DNA of 59,808 nt from Gluconacetobacter asukensis (GTDB lineage Bacteria > Pseudomonadota > Alphaproteobacteria > Acetobacterales > Acetobacteraceae), in contig NZ_JABEQE010000021.1 in the NCBI RefSeq assembly GCF_014174375.1, forward strand, positions 1 to 59,808, read 5' to 3'. The position numbers were made by a program, and so were the translations under genes. How positions within the stretch are numbered: the stretch's first letter is position 1; every line of letters begins with the position of its first letter. Of this stretch, positions 23,945 to 34,100 are shown in pieces. The notes beneath the pieces were generated by a model, which saw nothing but the letters and a program-made list of their open reading frames with translations, was not told the DNA's origin and searched no databases.

Positions 23945-26350
23945 TCAGGCCAGGGCGTCTTCGGCCTGGCGGACGATATCCATGGTGCGCAGCAGGCTGG
24001 ACGGATTGACGCTGATCGAATCGATGCCGATGGCGACCAGGTAGCGGGCGATCTCGGGGTCGTTCGCCGGGGCCTCGCCGCAGATTCCGATCTTGCGTCC
24101 GTTGCGTCGGGCGCCGGTGACGGCCAGGCGCAGCATTTCCAGCATGCCGGGGTCGCGCTCGTCGAAATCGAATGCGACGATGTCGGAATCGCGGTCCACG
24201 CCCAGCGTCAGCTGGGTCAGATCGTTCGATCCGATCGAGAAGCCGTCGAATTCGGCGGCAAAGGAATCGATCTGGATGACGTTGTTGGGGATTTCGCACA
24301 TCATGTAGACGTCCAGCCCGTCCTTGCCGCGTGCCAGGCCGTTGCGGCCCATCGCGGCCAGGACCTGCTCGGCTTCCGCCACCCGGCGGCAGAACGGCAC
24401 CATGACGATCAGGTTGGTCAGCCCCATGGCCCCGCGCACCCGCGACAGGGCAGCGCATTCCAGCGCGAAGCCGTCGGCATAGGCCGGGTGGGCGTAGCGC
24501 GATGCGCCGCGAAAGCCGAGCATGGGGTTTGCTTCCTGCGGCTCGAACGTCGCGCCGCCGATCAGGGCCGCATATTCGTTGGTCTTGAAATCCGACAGCC
24601 GCACGATGACCGGCCGGGGATGGAAGGCGGCGGCGATCGTGCCGATCCCTTCCGACAGGGTGCGGATGAAATAATCGCCGGGTGACGGGCTGCCTGCCGT
24701 GCGTTCGGCGACCCGTTGCCGGTCGTCGGGTGTCAGGCGTTCGGGGTGCGCCAATGCCATCGGGTGGATGCCGATGGATTCGCTGATGATGAATTCCATG
24801 CGCGCCAGACCCACCCCCGCGCAGGGCATCATCGCGGTGCGGAAGGCCAGTTCGGGATTGCCCAGATTGACCATGATAGGCGTGCGCGGGCGCGGCAGGC
24901 TGCCGGCATCGGTGCGGGTGACCGTGAAGGGAATCTCGCCGTCGTAAATCTCTCCGCTCTCGCCCCCCGCGCAGGAGACCGTGACGCGCTGGCCCGCGTG
25001 CAGGACCCGGGTCGCGTCCCCGGTTCCGACGACTGCCGGAACGCCCAGTTCGCGCGCGATGATGGCGGCATGGCAGGTGCGGCCGCCATGGTCGGTCACG
25101 ATGGCGGACGCGGTCTTCATGACCGCCTCCCAGTCGGGATTGGTCGAGGGCGCGACCAGCACGTCGCCGGGCTGGAAGGAGGCGAGTTCGTCACGGGTGG
25201 AAATCACGCGGACCGGGCCGCCTCCGATCTTCTCGCCCACGGCCCGGCCACGCGCCAGCACGGGGCCGCTTCCCGTCAGGGCATAGGTTTCCAGCATGGC
25301 GGCGCCCCGGCGCGAGGCCACGGTCTCGGGCCGCGCCTGGACGATATAGAGCCGGCCGTCATCGGCGTCCTTGGCCCATTCGATGTCCATCGGCACCGGG
25401 TGGCCGGCCTGTCGGGAATAATGATCCTCGATCAGCAGTGCCTGGCCGGCCAGGGACAGGGCTTCGGTATCGCTGATGCAGAATTGGCGCTGCCGGTCCG
25501 GCGGGGTTGGCACGTTCTGGGTGCGCGATCCGCCGGGGCCCGGCTCCAGGCCCATGGTCAACTGCTTCCGTCCCAGGACATGCCGCAGCACGGTGTGGTG
25601 TCCCTGGCGAAAGGTCGGTTTGTGGACATAGAATTCGTCCGGGTCGATGGTGCCCTGGACGATGTTCTCGCCCAGCCCGTAGGCGCCGGTTATCAGGACG
25701 ATGTCGCGGAAGCCGGATTCGGTATCGAGGGTAAAGATGACGCCGCTGGAGGCACGGTCGGCATGGACCAGCTTCATGACCCCGACGGACAGGCTGACCT
25801 TGAAATGGTCGAAGCCGTTATTGGTGCGATACACGATGGCCCGGTCGGTGAAGAGCGAGGCAAAGCAGTGGCGGCAGGCCTCGAAGATCGCCTCGGCCCC
25901 GCTGATATTCAGGTAGGATTCGTGCTGGCCCGCGAAGCTGGCCGTGGGAAGATCCTCCGCCGTGGCGGAACTGCGGACCGCGACGGCGACATCCGGACCA
26001 TATTGCGCTTCGAGGCGACGATAGGCGTCGGCGATGAGCCGACGTAGCGTTTCCGTGCCGGTGGCGGCGTAGACCAGCTCGCGCGCCTGGGCCGCGTTGC
26101 GGGCCAGCAGGGCGATATCGGTCGGGTCCAGAGGGTCCAGCAGGGCATGCAGGGCCGGCCAGGCATCTGCCGCGTCCAGCGCGTCGCGATAGGCGCGCGC
26201 CGTCAGGACGAACCCATTGGGCACCAGGATGCCCTGGGCCGCCAGCCCCCGGTACATCTCGCCCAGCGAGGCGTTCTTGCCGCCGACCAGGGGAACGTCG
26301 CCAAGCCCGATATCTTCGAACCATCGCAGGGAGTCTGAAGGCTCCGCCAT
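23945..26350 (-). CDS. ppsA: Phosphoenolpyruvate synthase
   Basis: This 801-residue protein (E. coli enzyme 792) has all three domains. The N-terminal ATP-grasp reads GGKNASLGEMYRGL, VRSSATAEDLPTASFAGQHES and WAKDADDGRLYIVQARPET. The swivel domain has GGRTCHAAIIARELG with the phosphohistidine at about residue 427. The C-terminal PEP barrel has MLGFRGASRY, GSNDLTQLTLGVDRDS and GICGEAPAN. It converts pyruvate, ATP and water to PEP, AMP and phosphate. Co-location with pfkB suggests a PEP/hexose-phosphate balance unit. Confidence 0.95.
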   Translation of the reverse strand: MAEPSDSLRWFEDIGLGDVPLVGGKNASLGEMYRGLAAQGILVPNGFVLTARAYRDALDAADAWPALHALLDPLDPTDIALLARNAAQARELVYAATGTETLRRLIADAYRRLEAQYGPDVAVAVRSSATAEDLPTASFAGQHESYLNISGAEAIFEACRHCFASLFTDRAIVYRTNNGFDHFKVSLSVGVMKLVHADRASSGVIFTLDTESGFRDIVLITGAYGLGENIVQGTIDPDEFYVHKPTFRQGHHTVLRHVLGRKQLTMGLEPGPGGSRTQNVPTPPDRQRQFCISDTEALSLAGQALLIEDHYSRQAGHPVPMDIEWAKDADDGRLYIVQARPETVASRRGAAMLETYALTGSGPVLARGRAVGEKIGGGPVRVISTRDELASFQPGDVLVAPSTNPDWEAVMKTASAIVTDHGGRTCHAAIIARELGVPAVVGTGDATRVLHAGQRVTVSCAGGESGEIYDGEIPFTVTRTDAGSLPRPRTPIMVNLGNPELAFRTAMMPCAGVGLARMEFIISESIGIHPMALAHPERLTPDDRQRVAERTAGSPSPGDYFIRTLSEGIGTIAAAFHPRPVIVRLSDFKTNEYAALIGGATFEPQEANPMLGFRGASRYAHPAYADGFALECAALSRVRGAMGLTNLIVMVPFCRRVAEAEQVLAAMGRNGLARGKDGLDVYMMCEIPNNVIQIDSFAAEFDGFSIGSNDLTQLTLGVDRDSDIVAFDFDERDPGMLEMLRLAVTGARRNGRKIGICGEAPANDPEIARYLVAIGIDSISVNPSSLLRTMDIVRQAEDALA

Positions 26351-26392
26351 CGCGTCGCTCCTGCTTTCCCGGCCGTGAGACGCCGCGATGCC

Positions 26393-27103
26393 TTACGGCA
26401 GGGAGGGTGGGGGGATGGTGACGCCCGCGAACGGGTCGATGCAGGTGATGTGGTCCACGACGGAGACGACCCCCTTCACGTTTTCCGCCGCCACGCGGGC
26501 GGCGGTACGCAGCCGTTCGTCCGTGACGGTACCGTCGAGGTCCACCACCCCGTTCCTGACATCGACGGTGATGGTGTTGCTGCCGCCCAGGTGCAATGCC
26601 GCCTGGTATTCCTTCAGGATGGACTGCCTGATGCTCTGGTCGTCGGATAGGGCAGGCGCGCCGGACATCAGCGGCAGCAAGGCGCGCAGCACGTCGCCGC
26701 GCGAGACCACGCCCACGAGCTGATCGTTCTTCATGACCGGCAGGCGCCTGACATGGTGCAGCATCAATGTGGCGATGGCATCGCGCAACGGGGTCTCGGG
26801 CCCGACGGATACGGGCCGCTGCGACATGATATCGGCAACCTTGCGGCCATGACTGTGAACATAGTCCTCGGCCTTGTGCCCTGGCGACCGGAACAGGTCG
26901 CCGAGCCACGAATGCCCGGCGGTTTCCAGTTCGCTCCGGCGCATGAGGTCGCCTTCGGTGAGGATGCCGACCAGTTGCCCCTTTTCGGTGATGACCGGCA
27001 ACCCGCTGATCTTGTGCGCCACCATCAGCCGGATGGCGTCCGTGACGGATTGCGTTGGCGCGACACAGATTGCCGGCGAGGTCATGACGTCCTTGACCTG
27101 CAT
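26393..27103 (-). CDS. CBS-pair and BON-domain protein
   Basis: This 236-residue protein has two CBS motifs (MQVKDVMTSPAICVAPTQSV to LVGILTEGD at about 1-58, and VADIMSQRPVSVGPETPL to LVGVVSRGD at about 86-146). A BON domain follows at about 160-225 (NTITVDVRNGVVDLDGTVTDE). CBS pairs bind adenosine nucleotides; BON domains bind phospholipid or small ligands. The longer upstream frame to 28153 is antisense to the next gene and is rejected. It may sense energy charge for the adjacent ppsA/pfkB operon, 42 bp downstream of it. Confidence 0.88.
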   Translation of the reverse strand: MQVKDVMTSPAICVAPTQSVTDAIRLMVAHKISGLPVITEKGQLVGILTEGDLMRRSELETAGHSWLGDLFRSPGHKAEDYVHSHGRKVADIMSQRPVSVGPETPLRDAIATLMLHHVRRLPVMKNDQLVGVVSRGDVLRALLPLMSGAPALSDDQSIRQSILKEYQAALHLGGSNTITVDVRNGVVDLDGTVTDERLRTAARVAAENVKGVVSVVDHITCIDPFAGVTIPPPSLP

Positions 27104-27361
27104 GACACGCGGTCTCCGCTGCGGAGTGGCCTGCCGGATATCGGCAGGCCACTGCATGAATGTTTTGGGTGCCCCCCTGCGGAATACACCCGATGACCCT
27201 AGATGCGCGTGTGCCGGCGCCTCTTCAATCGCACGCCGGGATTCGTGATGACAGGCGGCATATTGCATGCAACCGGACACCACAGCGGCGTTTAGGGACC
27301 ATGTTCCCCCGCGACCGACATGGTCAACGGCCCGGCCGGCCTCCTGGGGAGGGAAGACAGA
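27104..27361. promoter_or_regulatory. Divergent promoter region between the CBS-BON gene and the PhoU-like gene
   Basis: This 258-bp spacer has no gene. It includes TTGCATGCAA at 27263-27272, a perfect 10-bp palindrome. I see no convincing FNR/Anr-type TTGAT-N4-ATCAA site. Both promoters of the PEP-related cluster must lie here. Confidence 0.5.
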
Positions 27362-29293
27362 ATGACCATTCAGAAGGAGGGTGTGGTTGCTGAGCTTGCG
27401 CCGGGCGCGCTGCTTCTGCCCAACCTGGTTGCGGACGGGCTGGCTGCGAATGGCCGCATAAAATTCGCGCTGAGCTGGCTGCAGGCCGTCGAGGCGGCGT
27501 CGGGCCGGGACGATCGGACGCCTTTTGCCGGTCTGGTGGCCGAGCGGACGATGGCCGGGCTGGACCGTGATCCGCTTTATGATGCGCCCGCCCTGCTGGA
27601 GCGAACCGGCGATGGTGTCCGGGTACCGGAGATCAGCGCGGTGATGGCGCGCCTGCGGGACGATCTGTCGCGTATGTGCGCGGCGGTGGAGGCGGGCGCG
27701 GGTGCGCGCCTGTTCGACCGTGCGGCGGCGGCCGTATTCCGCGAGCGCGAGGAGGCGCTTCGTGCGTCCCTTCATCTGGACGGCGACGTGCTGCCGGCCG
27801 GCCTGGTCTCGCGGCTGTCGCGCGTTTCGGGCGAGGATGAGGTGTCGTTCCATCGCCTGGTGATGGAGATGCACAAGGCCATCAACGACATCGCCGCCGG
27901 CCTGGCCGAGGCGGATGTTGCCGGTGCCCGCGCCTATCTTCTGGGCCCGGCGGACAGGGATCGCCTGGTCGCCTTCATGCATGGGCTGAATCGGACGGCG
28001 CCGCTGAAGTTCAACCATCCGGGGCTGGCCACCAACGCGATGCGCGACGGCGACCATATGACCATCCAGAACGATCTGGGCACGACCGACGCGCATGTGC
28101 TGATCGCCCAGGTCGAAGAGCGCCGCCTGACCATTATCCATAGCGATATTCACAAACAGCGTCTGGATTTTTTCCAGAGGCGCCTGCCCCGGTTTTCGTG
28201 GACGGTCTCCAACCGGCGCGCGCGGGGCATGGAGGATGATGTTTTCCTGGTCACAGTGGGAACGTTCGAGGCCCCCGACCTGGCCACGCTCGATACCGCG
28301 CTGGAGGAGCTGGGAGCGTCACTCGTCTTTCTCATCGACTGGAACAAGGCGCGGAAAAGCCTTGGCCGTTTCGTCACGCGACGGGAGGCGGTCGCCATTC
28401 TGGACTGGGCCGCCGATCATGAATATGGCCACCGTGCCTATCTGGAAATCGGCGGTGAGGCGGTGATCGAGGATCTGCTGGAAACCGTGTCGCGGATCAG
28501 CGGTGTCTCCTACACCTCCCTGCAGCGTGCCCTCGGCAGGGACGAGGCGACGGCATTCCTGCGGGAGGCATTGCGCATTGCCAGCGAGTCTCTGCGCGAC
28601 GGCCGGTCGCCCTTCGTGATCCGCGATCTGTTGCAGGCGGAATTGATGATGCGCGTCGGCTCCGTGGCCGACCGCATTCTTGATGAGGCCGTGGACCATG
28701 CCGCGCTGATCCTTGACCTGGGCAACCTGGTGCATGCCACGCTGCTGGACGTTGTTGCGGACCCCGCCGGGGCCGCCACGCGGGCCAAGGTCTGGGAAGC
28801 CCTTGCCGATCGGCAGGTGGGGCGCATATGCGACCTGGCCCGCGACGGCAAGGTGCGCGCCTGGCGCATGATCGCCTCGGAGGCCGATGATGCGGCCGAT
28901 ACATTCGAGGAGGTGGCGTTTCTTCTGCAATTCCTGCCCCGCGACCTGCCTGTCGGGTTGCGCGAGCGGTTTCTGCTTCTGGTCGAGGGCGCCATCATGG
29001 CGGTCAGGGATTATGTCCGCCTGCTGTGCGCGCTGCGCAACGAGCACCGGACCGTCGCGCGGGGGGACATGCGCGCGTTCATGGGGTTGCTCGACCGGCT
29101 GCACGAGCATGAACACGCAACGGACGATATCCAGCGCGAACTGTTCACGCATCTGATGCAGGCGGATGTCGATGCCCGGCTGTTCCATGTCGCGACCGCC
29201 GTTGGCGGAGGGCTGGAGGAGGTGGCGGACGCGTTGCTGAATGCGGGTCGCCTCGTCTCGGATCATGCCGTGGGAGAGTGGTTTGCAACCTGA
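27362..29293 (+). CDS. Large protein with a C-terminal PhoU/DUF47-like helical domain
   Basis: This 643-residue soluble protein starts at ATG 27362, which has GGAGGGAAG 8-10 bp upstream. The C-terminal 200 residues are all-helical and resemble PhoU/DUF47 phosphate-signalling proteins: KVRAWRMIASEADDAAD, FLPRDLP and LHEHEHATDDIQRELFTHLM. The N-terminal 400 residues have NDLGTTDAHVLIAQVE and FIDW-like segments that I cannot place. Its stop overlaps the start of the dikinase homologue, so the two are coupled. A regulatory or adaptor role to the dikinase is inference. Confidence 0.5.
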   Translation: MTIQKEGVVAELAPGALLLPNLVADGLAANGRIKFALSWLQAVEAASGRDDRTPFAGLVAERTMAGLDRDPLYDAPALLERTGDGVRVPEISAVMARLRDDLSRMCAAVEAGAGARLFDRAAAAVFREREEALRASLHLDGDVLPAGLVSRLSRVSGEDEVSFHRLVMEMHKAINDIAAGLAEADVAGARAYLLGPADRDRLVAFMHGLNRTAPLKFNHPGLATNAMRDGDHMTIQNDLGTTDAHVLIAQVEERRLTIIHSDIHKQRLDFFQRRLPRFSWTVSNRRARGMEDDVFLVTVGTFEAPDLATLDTALEELGASLVFLIDWNKARKSLGRFVTRREAVAILDWAADHEYGHRAYLEIGGEAVIEDLLETVSRISGVSYTSLQRALGRDEATAFLREALRIASESLRDGRSPFVIRDLLQAELMMRVGSVADRILDEAVDHAALILDLGNLVHATLLDVVADPAGAATRAKVWEALADRQVGRICDLARDGKVRAWRMIASEADDAADTFEEVAFLLQFLPRDLPVGLRERFLLLVEGAIMAVRDYVRLLCALRNEHRTVARGDMRAFMGLLDRLHEHEHATDDIQRELFTHLMQADVDARLFHVATAVGGGLEEVADALLNAGRLVSDHAVGEWFAT

Positions 29294-30887
29294 CCCCATC
29301 CAGATCATCGAAGCGGGCGTATTGCCGCCCCCGGCGGGGGCGCTGTCCCTGCTTGGCGGGAAAGCCTTCAATCTTGTGGTTCTGGCCGCGATGGGTCTGC
29401 CCGTACCGCCCGGGTTCGTCCTGCCGACCTCGCTCTGCGCCCAATGGATCGCCGATGGGCCGCCGCCGATGGACGAATTCCGGGCGCGCGTCGCCGGCCC
29501 GCTGAGCCGTCTGGAGCAGGCGACCGGCCTGGCGTTCGGCGACGCGCGGCGGCCATTGCTGGTTTCGGTCCGCTCGGGTCCCCCCATCTCGATGCCCGGC
29601 ATGCTCGATACGATCCTGAATGTGGGGCTGACGCGCACGACCCTGCCGGGGATGATGGCGCTGACGGGCGATCCCCGCCTTGTCTGGGACTGTTATGCGC
29701 GACTGGTCAGCTCGTACGGGCAGGTCGTGCACGGCCTGGACCCGGCGCCCTTCGCGGATGCATCGGCAAATGCCCTGCTGGCCGGGCAGGCGGGGGGCCT
29801 GTCCGACCTCGATACCTTGTCCCTGCGCGGTCTGGCATTGCGGTATCTCGATATTTTCGAGGACATGTCCGGACGGGCCTTTCCCGACACGCCCATGGAG
29901 CAGCTTCTGCTGTCGGTGGATGCGGTATTCCGGTCATGGGAGTCGGAGCGCGCGAAAACCTATCGGAGGATCAGGTCCCTGACGGACCTGCCTGGGACGG
30001 CGGTAACCGTGCAGCGCATGGTCTATGGCAATTCGGGACCGAAATCGGGATCGGGCGTGGGATTCACGCGTGATCCTGCGACGGGCGAGAAGCGGCTTTA
30101 TCTGGATTTTTCCTTCAATGCCCAGGGCGATGATGTGGTGTCCGGCCGCAGGCGTGTCACCCCCGCCATCACGCTGTCCCGCATCATGCCGCAGGTCGCA
30201 CAGGGCCTGGAGCATGTCGCCCGGCAGATGGAAGACAGATTCCACGATATGCAGGATTTCGAATTCACCGTGGAAGACGGGCGGCTTTTCCTGTTGCAGA
30301 CCCGCTCGGGCAAACGGTCCGCCTGGGCGCGGCTGAAGATCGCCGTCGATATGGTGCGCGAGGGCCTGATCGGCGTCGAAGAGGCGCTGCGGCAGCTGGA
30401 AGGGCTGGATTACACCGCGATCACGCGCCGGTGCGTGGTGGGCGCGCATGGCGATGCGATTGCCAAAGGAACGCCGGCCGGGATAGGGGCCGCGACGGGT
30501 GCCATTGTCATGAGCGCGGATGGCGCCCGGCAGTTTGCCCGGCAGGGGCGGCCGGCCATCCTGGTCAGCAATGACCTCCTGACCGAGGATATCGAAGGGA
30601 TCGCCAGTGCCGAGGGGCTGCTTGCGGCGCATGGCGGCCGTACCAGCCATGCGGCGGTCGTGGCGCGCGAGCTTGGCAAGGTCGCCATTGTCGGATGCGC
30701 CGACCTGGTGGTTGCGCCCGACCGGAAAAGCTGTGTGATCGCGGGAAGGCGTTTCGACAGCGGGGCGGAGATCACGCTCGATGGGGAAAGCGGCTGCATC
30801 TATGAGGGACGTATCACAATCGACGAAGTGCGCCCATATGATGAACTGGCGACAGTGGAAAGCTGGATGCGGGCGGGCCCGACATGA
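29283..30887 (+). CDS. Pyruvate,phosphate-dikinase-like ATP-grasp/phosphohistidine protein without the PEP-binding domain
   Basis: This protein of about 534 residues matches the first two domains of PPDK: LLGGKAFNLVVL, VSVRSGPPISMPGMLDTILN, SGVGFTRDPATGE and LQTRSGKRS, then the swivel AHGGRTSHAAVVARELG. The phosphohistidine is near residue 456, the same position as in PPDK. PPDK has about 870 residues; this protein ends where the PEP/pyruvate barrel should begin, at a normal stop with no decayed tail. TTG 29283 with GGGAGAG upstream is preferred; ATG 29265 or 29241 are alternatives. It can form phosphohistidine from ATP but needs another acceptor. Confidence 0.82.
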   Translation: MQPDPIQIIEAGVLPPPAGALSLLGGKAFNLVVLAAMGLPVPPGFVLPTSLCAQWIADGPPPMDEFRARVAGPLSRLEQATGLAFGDARRPLLVSVRSGPPISMPGMLDTILNVGLTRTTLPGMMALTGDPRLVWDCYARLVSSYGQVVHGLDPAPFADASANALLAGQAGGLSDLDTLSLRGLALRYLDIFEDMSGRAFPDTPMEQLLLSVDAVFRSWESERAKTYRRIRSLTDLPGTAVTVQRMVYGNSGPKSGSGVGFTRDPATGEKRLYLDFSFNAQGDDVVSGRRRVTPAITLSRIMPQVAQGLEHVARQMEDRFHDMQDFEFTVEDGRLFLLQTRSGKRSAWARLKIAVDMVREGLIGVEEALRQLEGLDYTAITRRCVVGAHGDAIAKGTPAGIGAATGAIVMSADGARQFARQGRPAILVSNDLLTEDIEGIASAEGLLAAHGGRTSHAAVVARELGKVAIVGCADLVVAPDRKSCVIAGRRFDSGAEITLDGESGCIYEGRITIDEVRPYDELATVESWMRAGPT

Positions 30888-31112
30888 CGCCCGGGATCGC
30901 GTTCCCGTCAGGTTAAAACGTCCCAATGCTGAAAAGGCGGACCTGGGTCGGTCATGTAAATGAATATCGCTGAGCCGGTTGGGAAGATTTTAGGGTTCAT
31001 GTGCTGGACGCACAATATTTCGGGACGGACATTCCCTGTCGGAAGACGATGACCACCACCCTGGGATGCGCCGCATCCTGCTGTCTACCCGGTGGAATCC
31101 AGAGTATGCGCG
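30888..31112. other. Intergenic region before the RND pump gene
   Basis: Only a moderately AT-rich segment at 30950-31020 suggests a promoter for the pump gene. No terminator hairpin with a T-run is visible after the dikinase homologue. Confidence 0.4.
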
Positions 31113-34100
31113 ATGTTTCTGACGACTGTCTTTATCCGCCGGCCTGTGGCGACCACATTACTGAGTGTGGCCTGCATTCTGTGCGGCGTCGTCGGCTATA
31201 TCGCGCTGCCCGTCGCGGACCTGCCGAATATCGATTTTCCCGTCATCCAGGTTCAGGCCCAGCAGGCCGGAGGCTCGCCCGAGCAGATTGCCAGTTCCAT
31301 CGCCGAACCGCTGGAGCGGCATCTGGGCAGTATTGCCGACCTGACCGAGATGACGTCCCAGTCCAGCCAGGGGCAGTTGCGCGTCACGCTGCAATTCGCC
31401 CTTTCGCGCGACATCAACGGTGCGGCGCGCGACGTGGAAGCCGCGATCCAGGCGGCACGGGCGGATCTGCCGACCACGCTTCGCCAGAATCCGAGCTATT
31501 CGAAGGCCAATCCCAACGGGCCGCCATCGCTGATCCTTGCGCTGACGTCGGATACCTACACGCTGCCCCAGCTCTACGATCAGGCGTCCAATCTCATCCT
31601 TCCGCGCCTGGCGCAGGTGAAGGGGGTTGGGCAGGTGCAGGTCAGCGGCAGCGCCCTGCCTGCCGTGCGCGTCGAGATGAACCCTTTGCCACTGTACAAG
31701 TTCGGCATCGGGTTCGAGGATATCCGCGCGGCCCTGGCTTCGGCGAACGCCCATACGCCCAAGGGCTTCATCGACCAGGGGGACAGGCGCTTCATGCTGG
31801 AGACAAACGATCAGGCGCGGAGTGCGCAGGCCTATCGTGACCTCGTCGTCGCCTGGCGAAACAGCCGGCCGGTACGGCTGACGGATATCGCGCAGGTGGA
31901 GGATGGCGTCGAAGATGTGCGCAATGCCGGCTATTTCGACCGCAAGCCCGCCATTGTCGTGCAGGTGTTCATGCAGGCCGGGGCGAATATCGTACAGGCC
32001 CTCGACCAGATCAACATGACGCTGCCGCGTCTCCAGGCTTCCCTTCCGCCGGGGATCGACCTGCAGACGGTCATGGACCGTTCGCTGACGATCCGGGCAT
32101 CTTTGGCCGACACGCGCATGACGCTTGTCCTGTCCGTCCTGCTCGTCGTGCTGACGGTTCTGCTGTTTCTCGGGACATGGCGGACGACATGCGTGCCGGC
32201 GCTGGTCATTCCCACGTCCATCATGGGCACGCTGGGGGTAATCAGCATGCTGGGCTATTCGCTCGACAACATGTCCCTGATGGCGCTGACCATCTCGACC
32301 GGATTCGTGGTCGATGACGCCATTGTGGTCATGGAAAATATCAGTCGCCATGTCGAAAAGGGTACCCCGCCCTTTGAAGCCGCTATCCGGGGGGCGGGTG
32401 AAGTCGCCTTTACCGTCCTGTCGATTACCCTTTCGCTGATCGCGGTCTTTCTGCCGATCCTCCTGATGGGAGGGATTGCCGGCCGCCTGTTCCATGAATT
32501 CGCCATGACGGTTTCGGTCAGTCTCCTCGTTTCCCTGTCATTGTCCCTCAGTCTCACGCCCATGCTCTGTGCGCGGATCGTGCGGGCCGGTCCGCAGGCA
32601 CCGGGGCGGTTCGCGACCCGTCTGGAGCAGGTCCATGACAGGGTATTGCGTGCCTATGCAGGCAGCCTTGAATGGTCCCTGCGTCACAGGCGCATCATGG
32701 TGCTGACATTGCCCGCAACGGTCGGGTTGACGATCGTGGTCTATACGCAGATGCCCAAGAGCCTCTTTCCCGACGAGGATACCGGCATGCTGCTGGGCCG
32801 CGTGATGGGGGACCAGGTCATTTCGTTCCAGGCGATGACCAGCAAGATGGACGAGGCGCAGGCCGCGCTTCTGAAGGACCCGGATGTGGCGGCCGTGGCC
32901 GGCTTTCTGGGCGGTCGCGGATCTTCGAACCAGGGGAATATCTTCATTCGCCTGACCGACAAGTCCCGGCGCCCCTATCCGCCGTCGACAACCATCGCCC
33001 ATCTGAACCGGCGGCTGGCGAGTATGACGGGCGCCCGCTTCTTCGCCCTGCAGCGCGGTGCCATCCGCATCGGCGCGCGGCCCAGCAACGCCGCCTATCA
33101 ATATACGCTGCAGGGCGACAATCCGGCGGAACTCTATGACTGGACCCAGAGGCTGACGACCGCGCTGACCCATCAGGCGGCCCTTATGGATGTGTCGTCC
33201 GACGTGCTGCTGGGCGGACAGGCGGTGAACGTTGCCATCGACCGGGATCTGGCAGCCAGGATGCAGCTGACGCCGCAGCTTGTCTCCAACATGCTGTTCG
33301 ACGCCTATGGGCAGCGCGCGGCGTCCGTCATCTATAACAGCCTGAACCAATATCGCGTGGTCATGGAGGTCGACCCCCGTTTCTGGCAGGACCCGTCTTC
33401 CCTGCGGCAGGCGTGGATCAGCACTTCCGGCGGCAGTCCGCCTGGCGGCACGCAGTCCAATACCGTGCGGGTCCGCATAGCCGCGGCGACGAGTGCCGCG
33501 AGCGCGCAGGGTGCACAATCCTTTCTCAACCAGATCGCCAACACGCTGGCGGGCGGTCGCTCGGCCTCGACCGGATCAGCCGTATCGACCGGCGCGGAAA
33601 CGATGGTGCCGCTGACCTTCGTCACCCGCACCACGGCGGGTCTGACGCCGCTTGCCATCAATCATCAGGGGCAGGAAGTCGCGACCACCATATCCTTCAA
33701 CCTGCCGACGGGCGTCCCCCTCGGCCGGGCCATGCAGGTTGTGGATGCGCAGGTTCGCGCCCTGCATCTGCCCCCTTCGATCCATGGTGCGTTTGTCGGG
33801 AATGCCGCGCAGCTGCAGAGTTCCTCCAGCAGCGAGCCGTTGCTGGTCGTCGCCGCGCTGGCGGCGGTCTATATGGTGCTGGGCATTCTGTATGAAAGCT
33901 ACGTCCATCCGCTGACGATCCTGTCGACCCTGCCCTCTGCCGGGGTGGGCGCGCTGGTGGCCCTGTGGGTGTTCGGGGAGGATTTCTCGCTGATGGCCAT
34001 GATCGGCGTGATCCTGCTGATCGGCATTGTCAAAAAGAACGCCATCATGCTGGTGGATTTCGCCCTGGATGCCGAGCGCGAACGTGGCGTCCCGCCCGAG

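Noticed and set aside
26393-28153. 586-codon version of the CBS-BON gene
   Set aside because: The extra N-terminal part is antisense to the PhoU-like gene and lacks any domain; the true protein starts at 27103.
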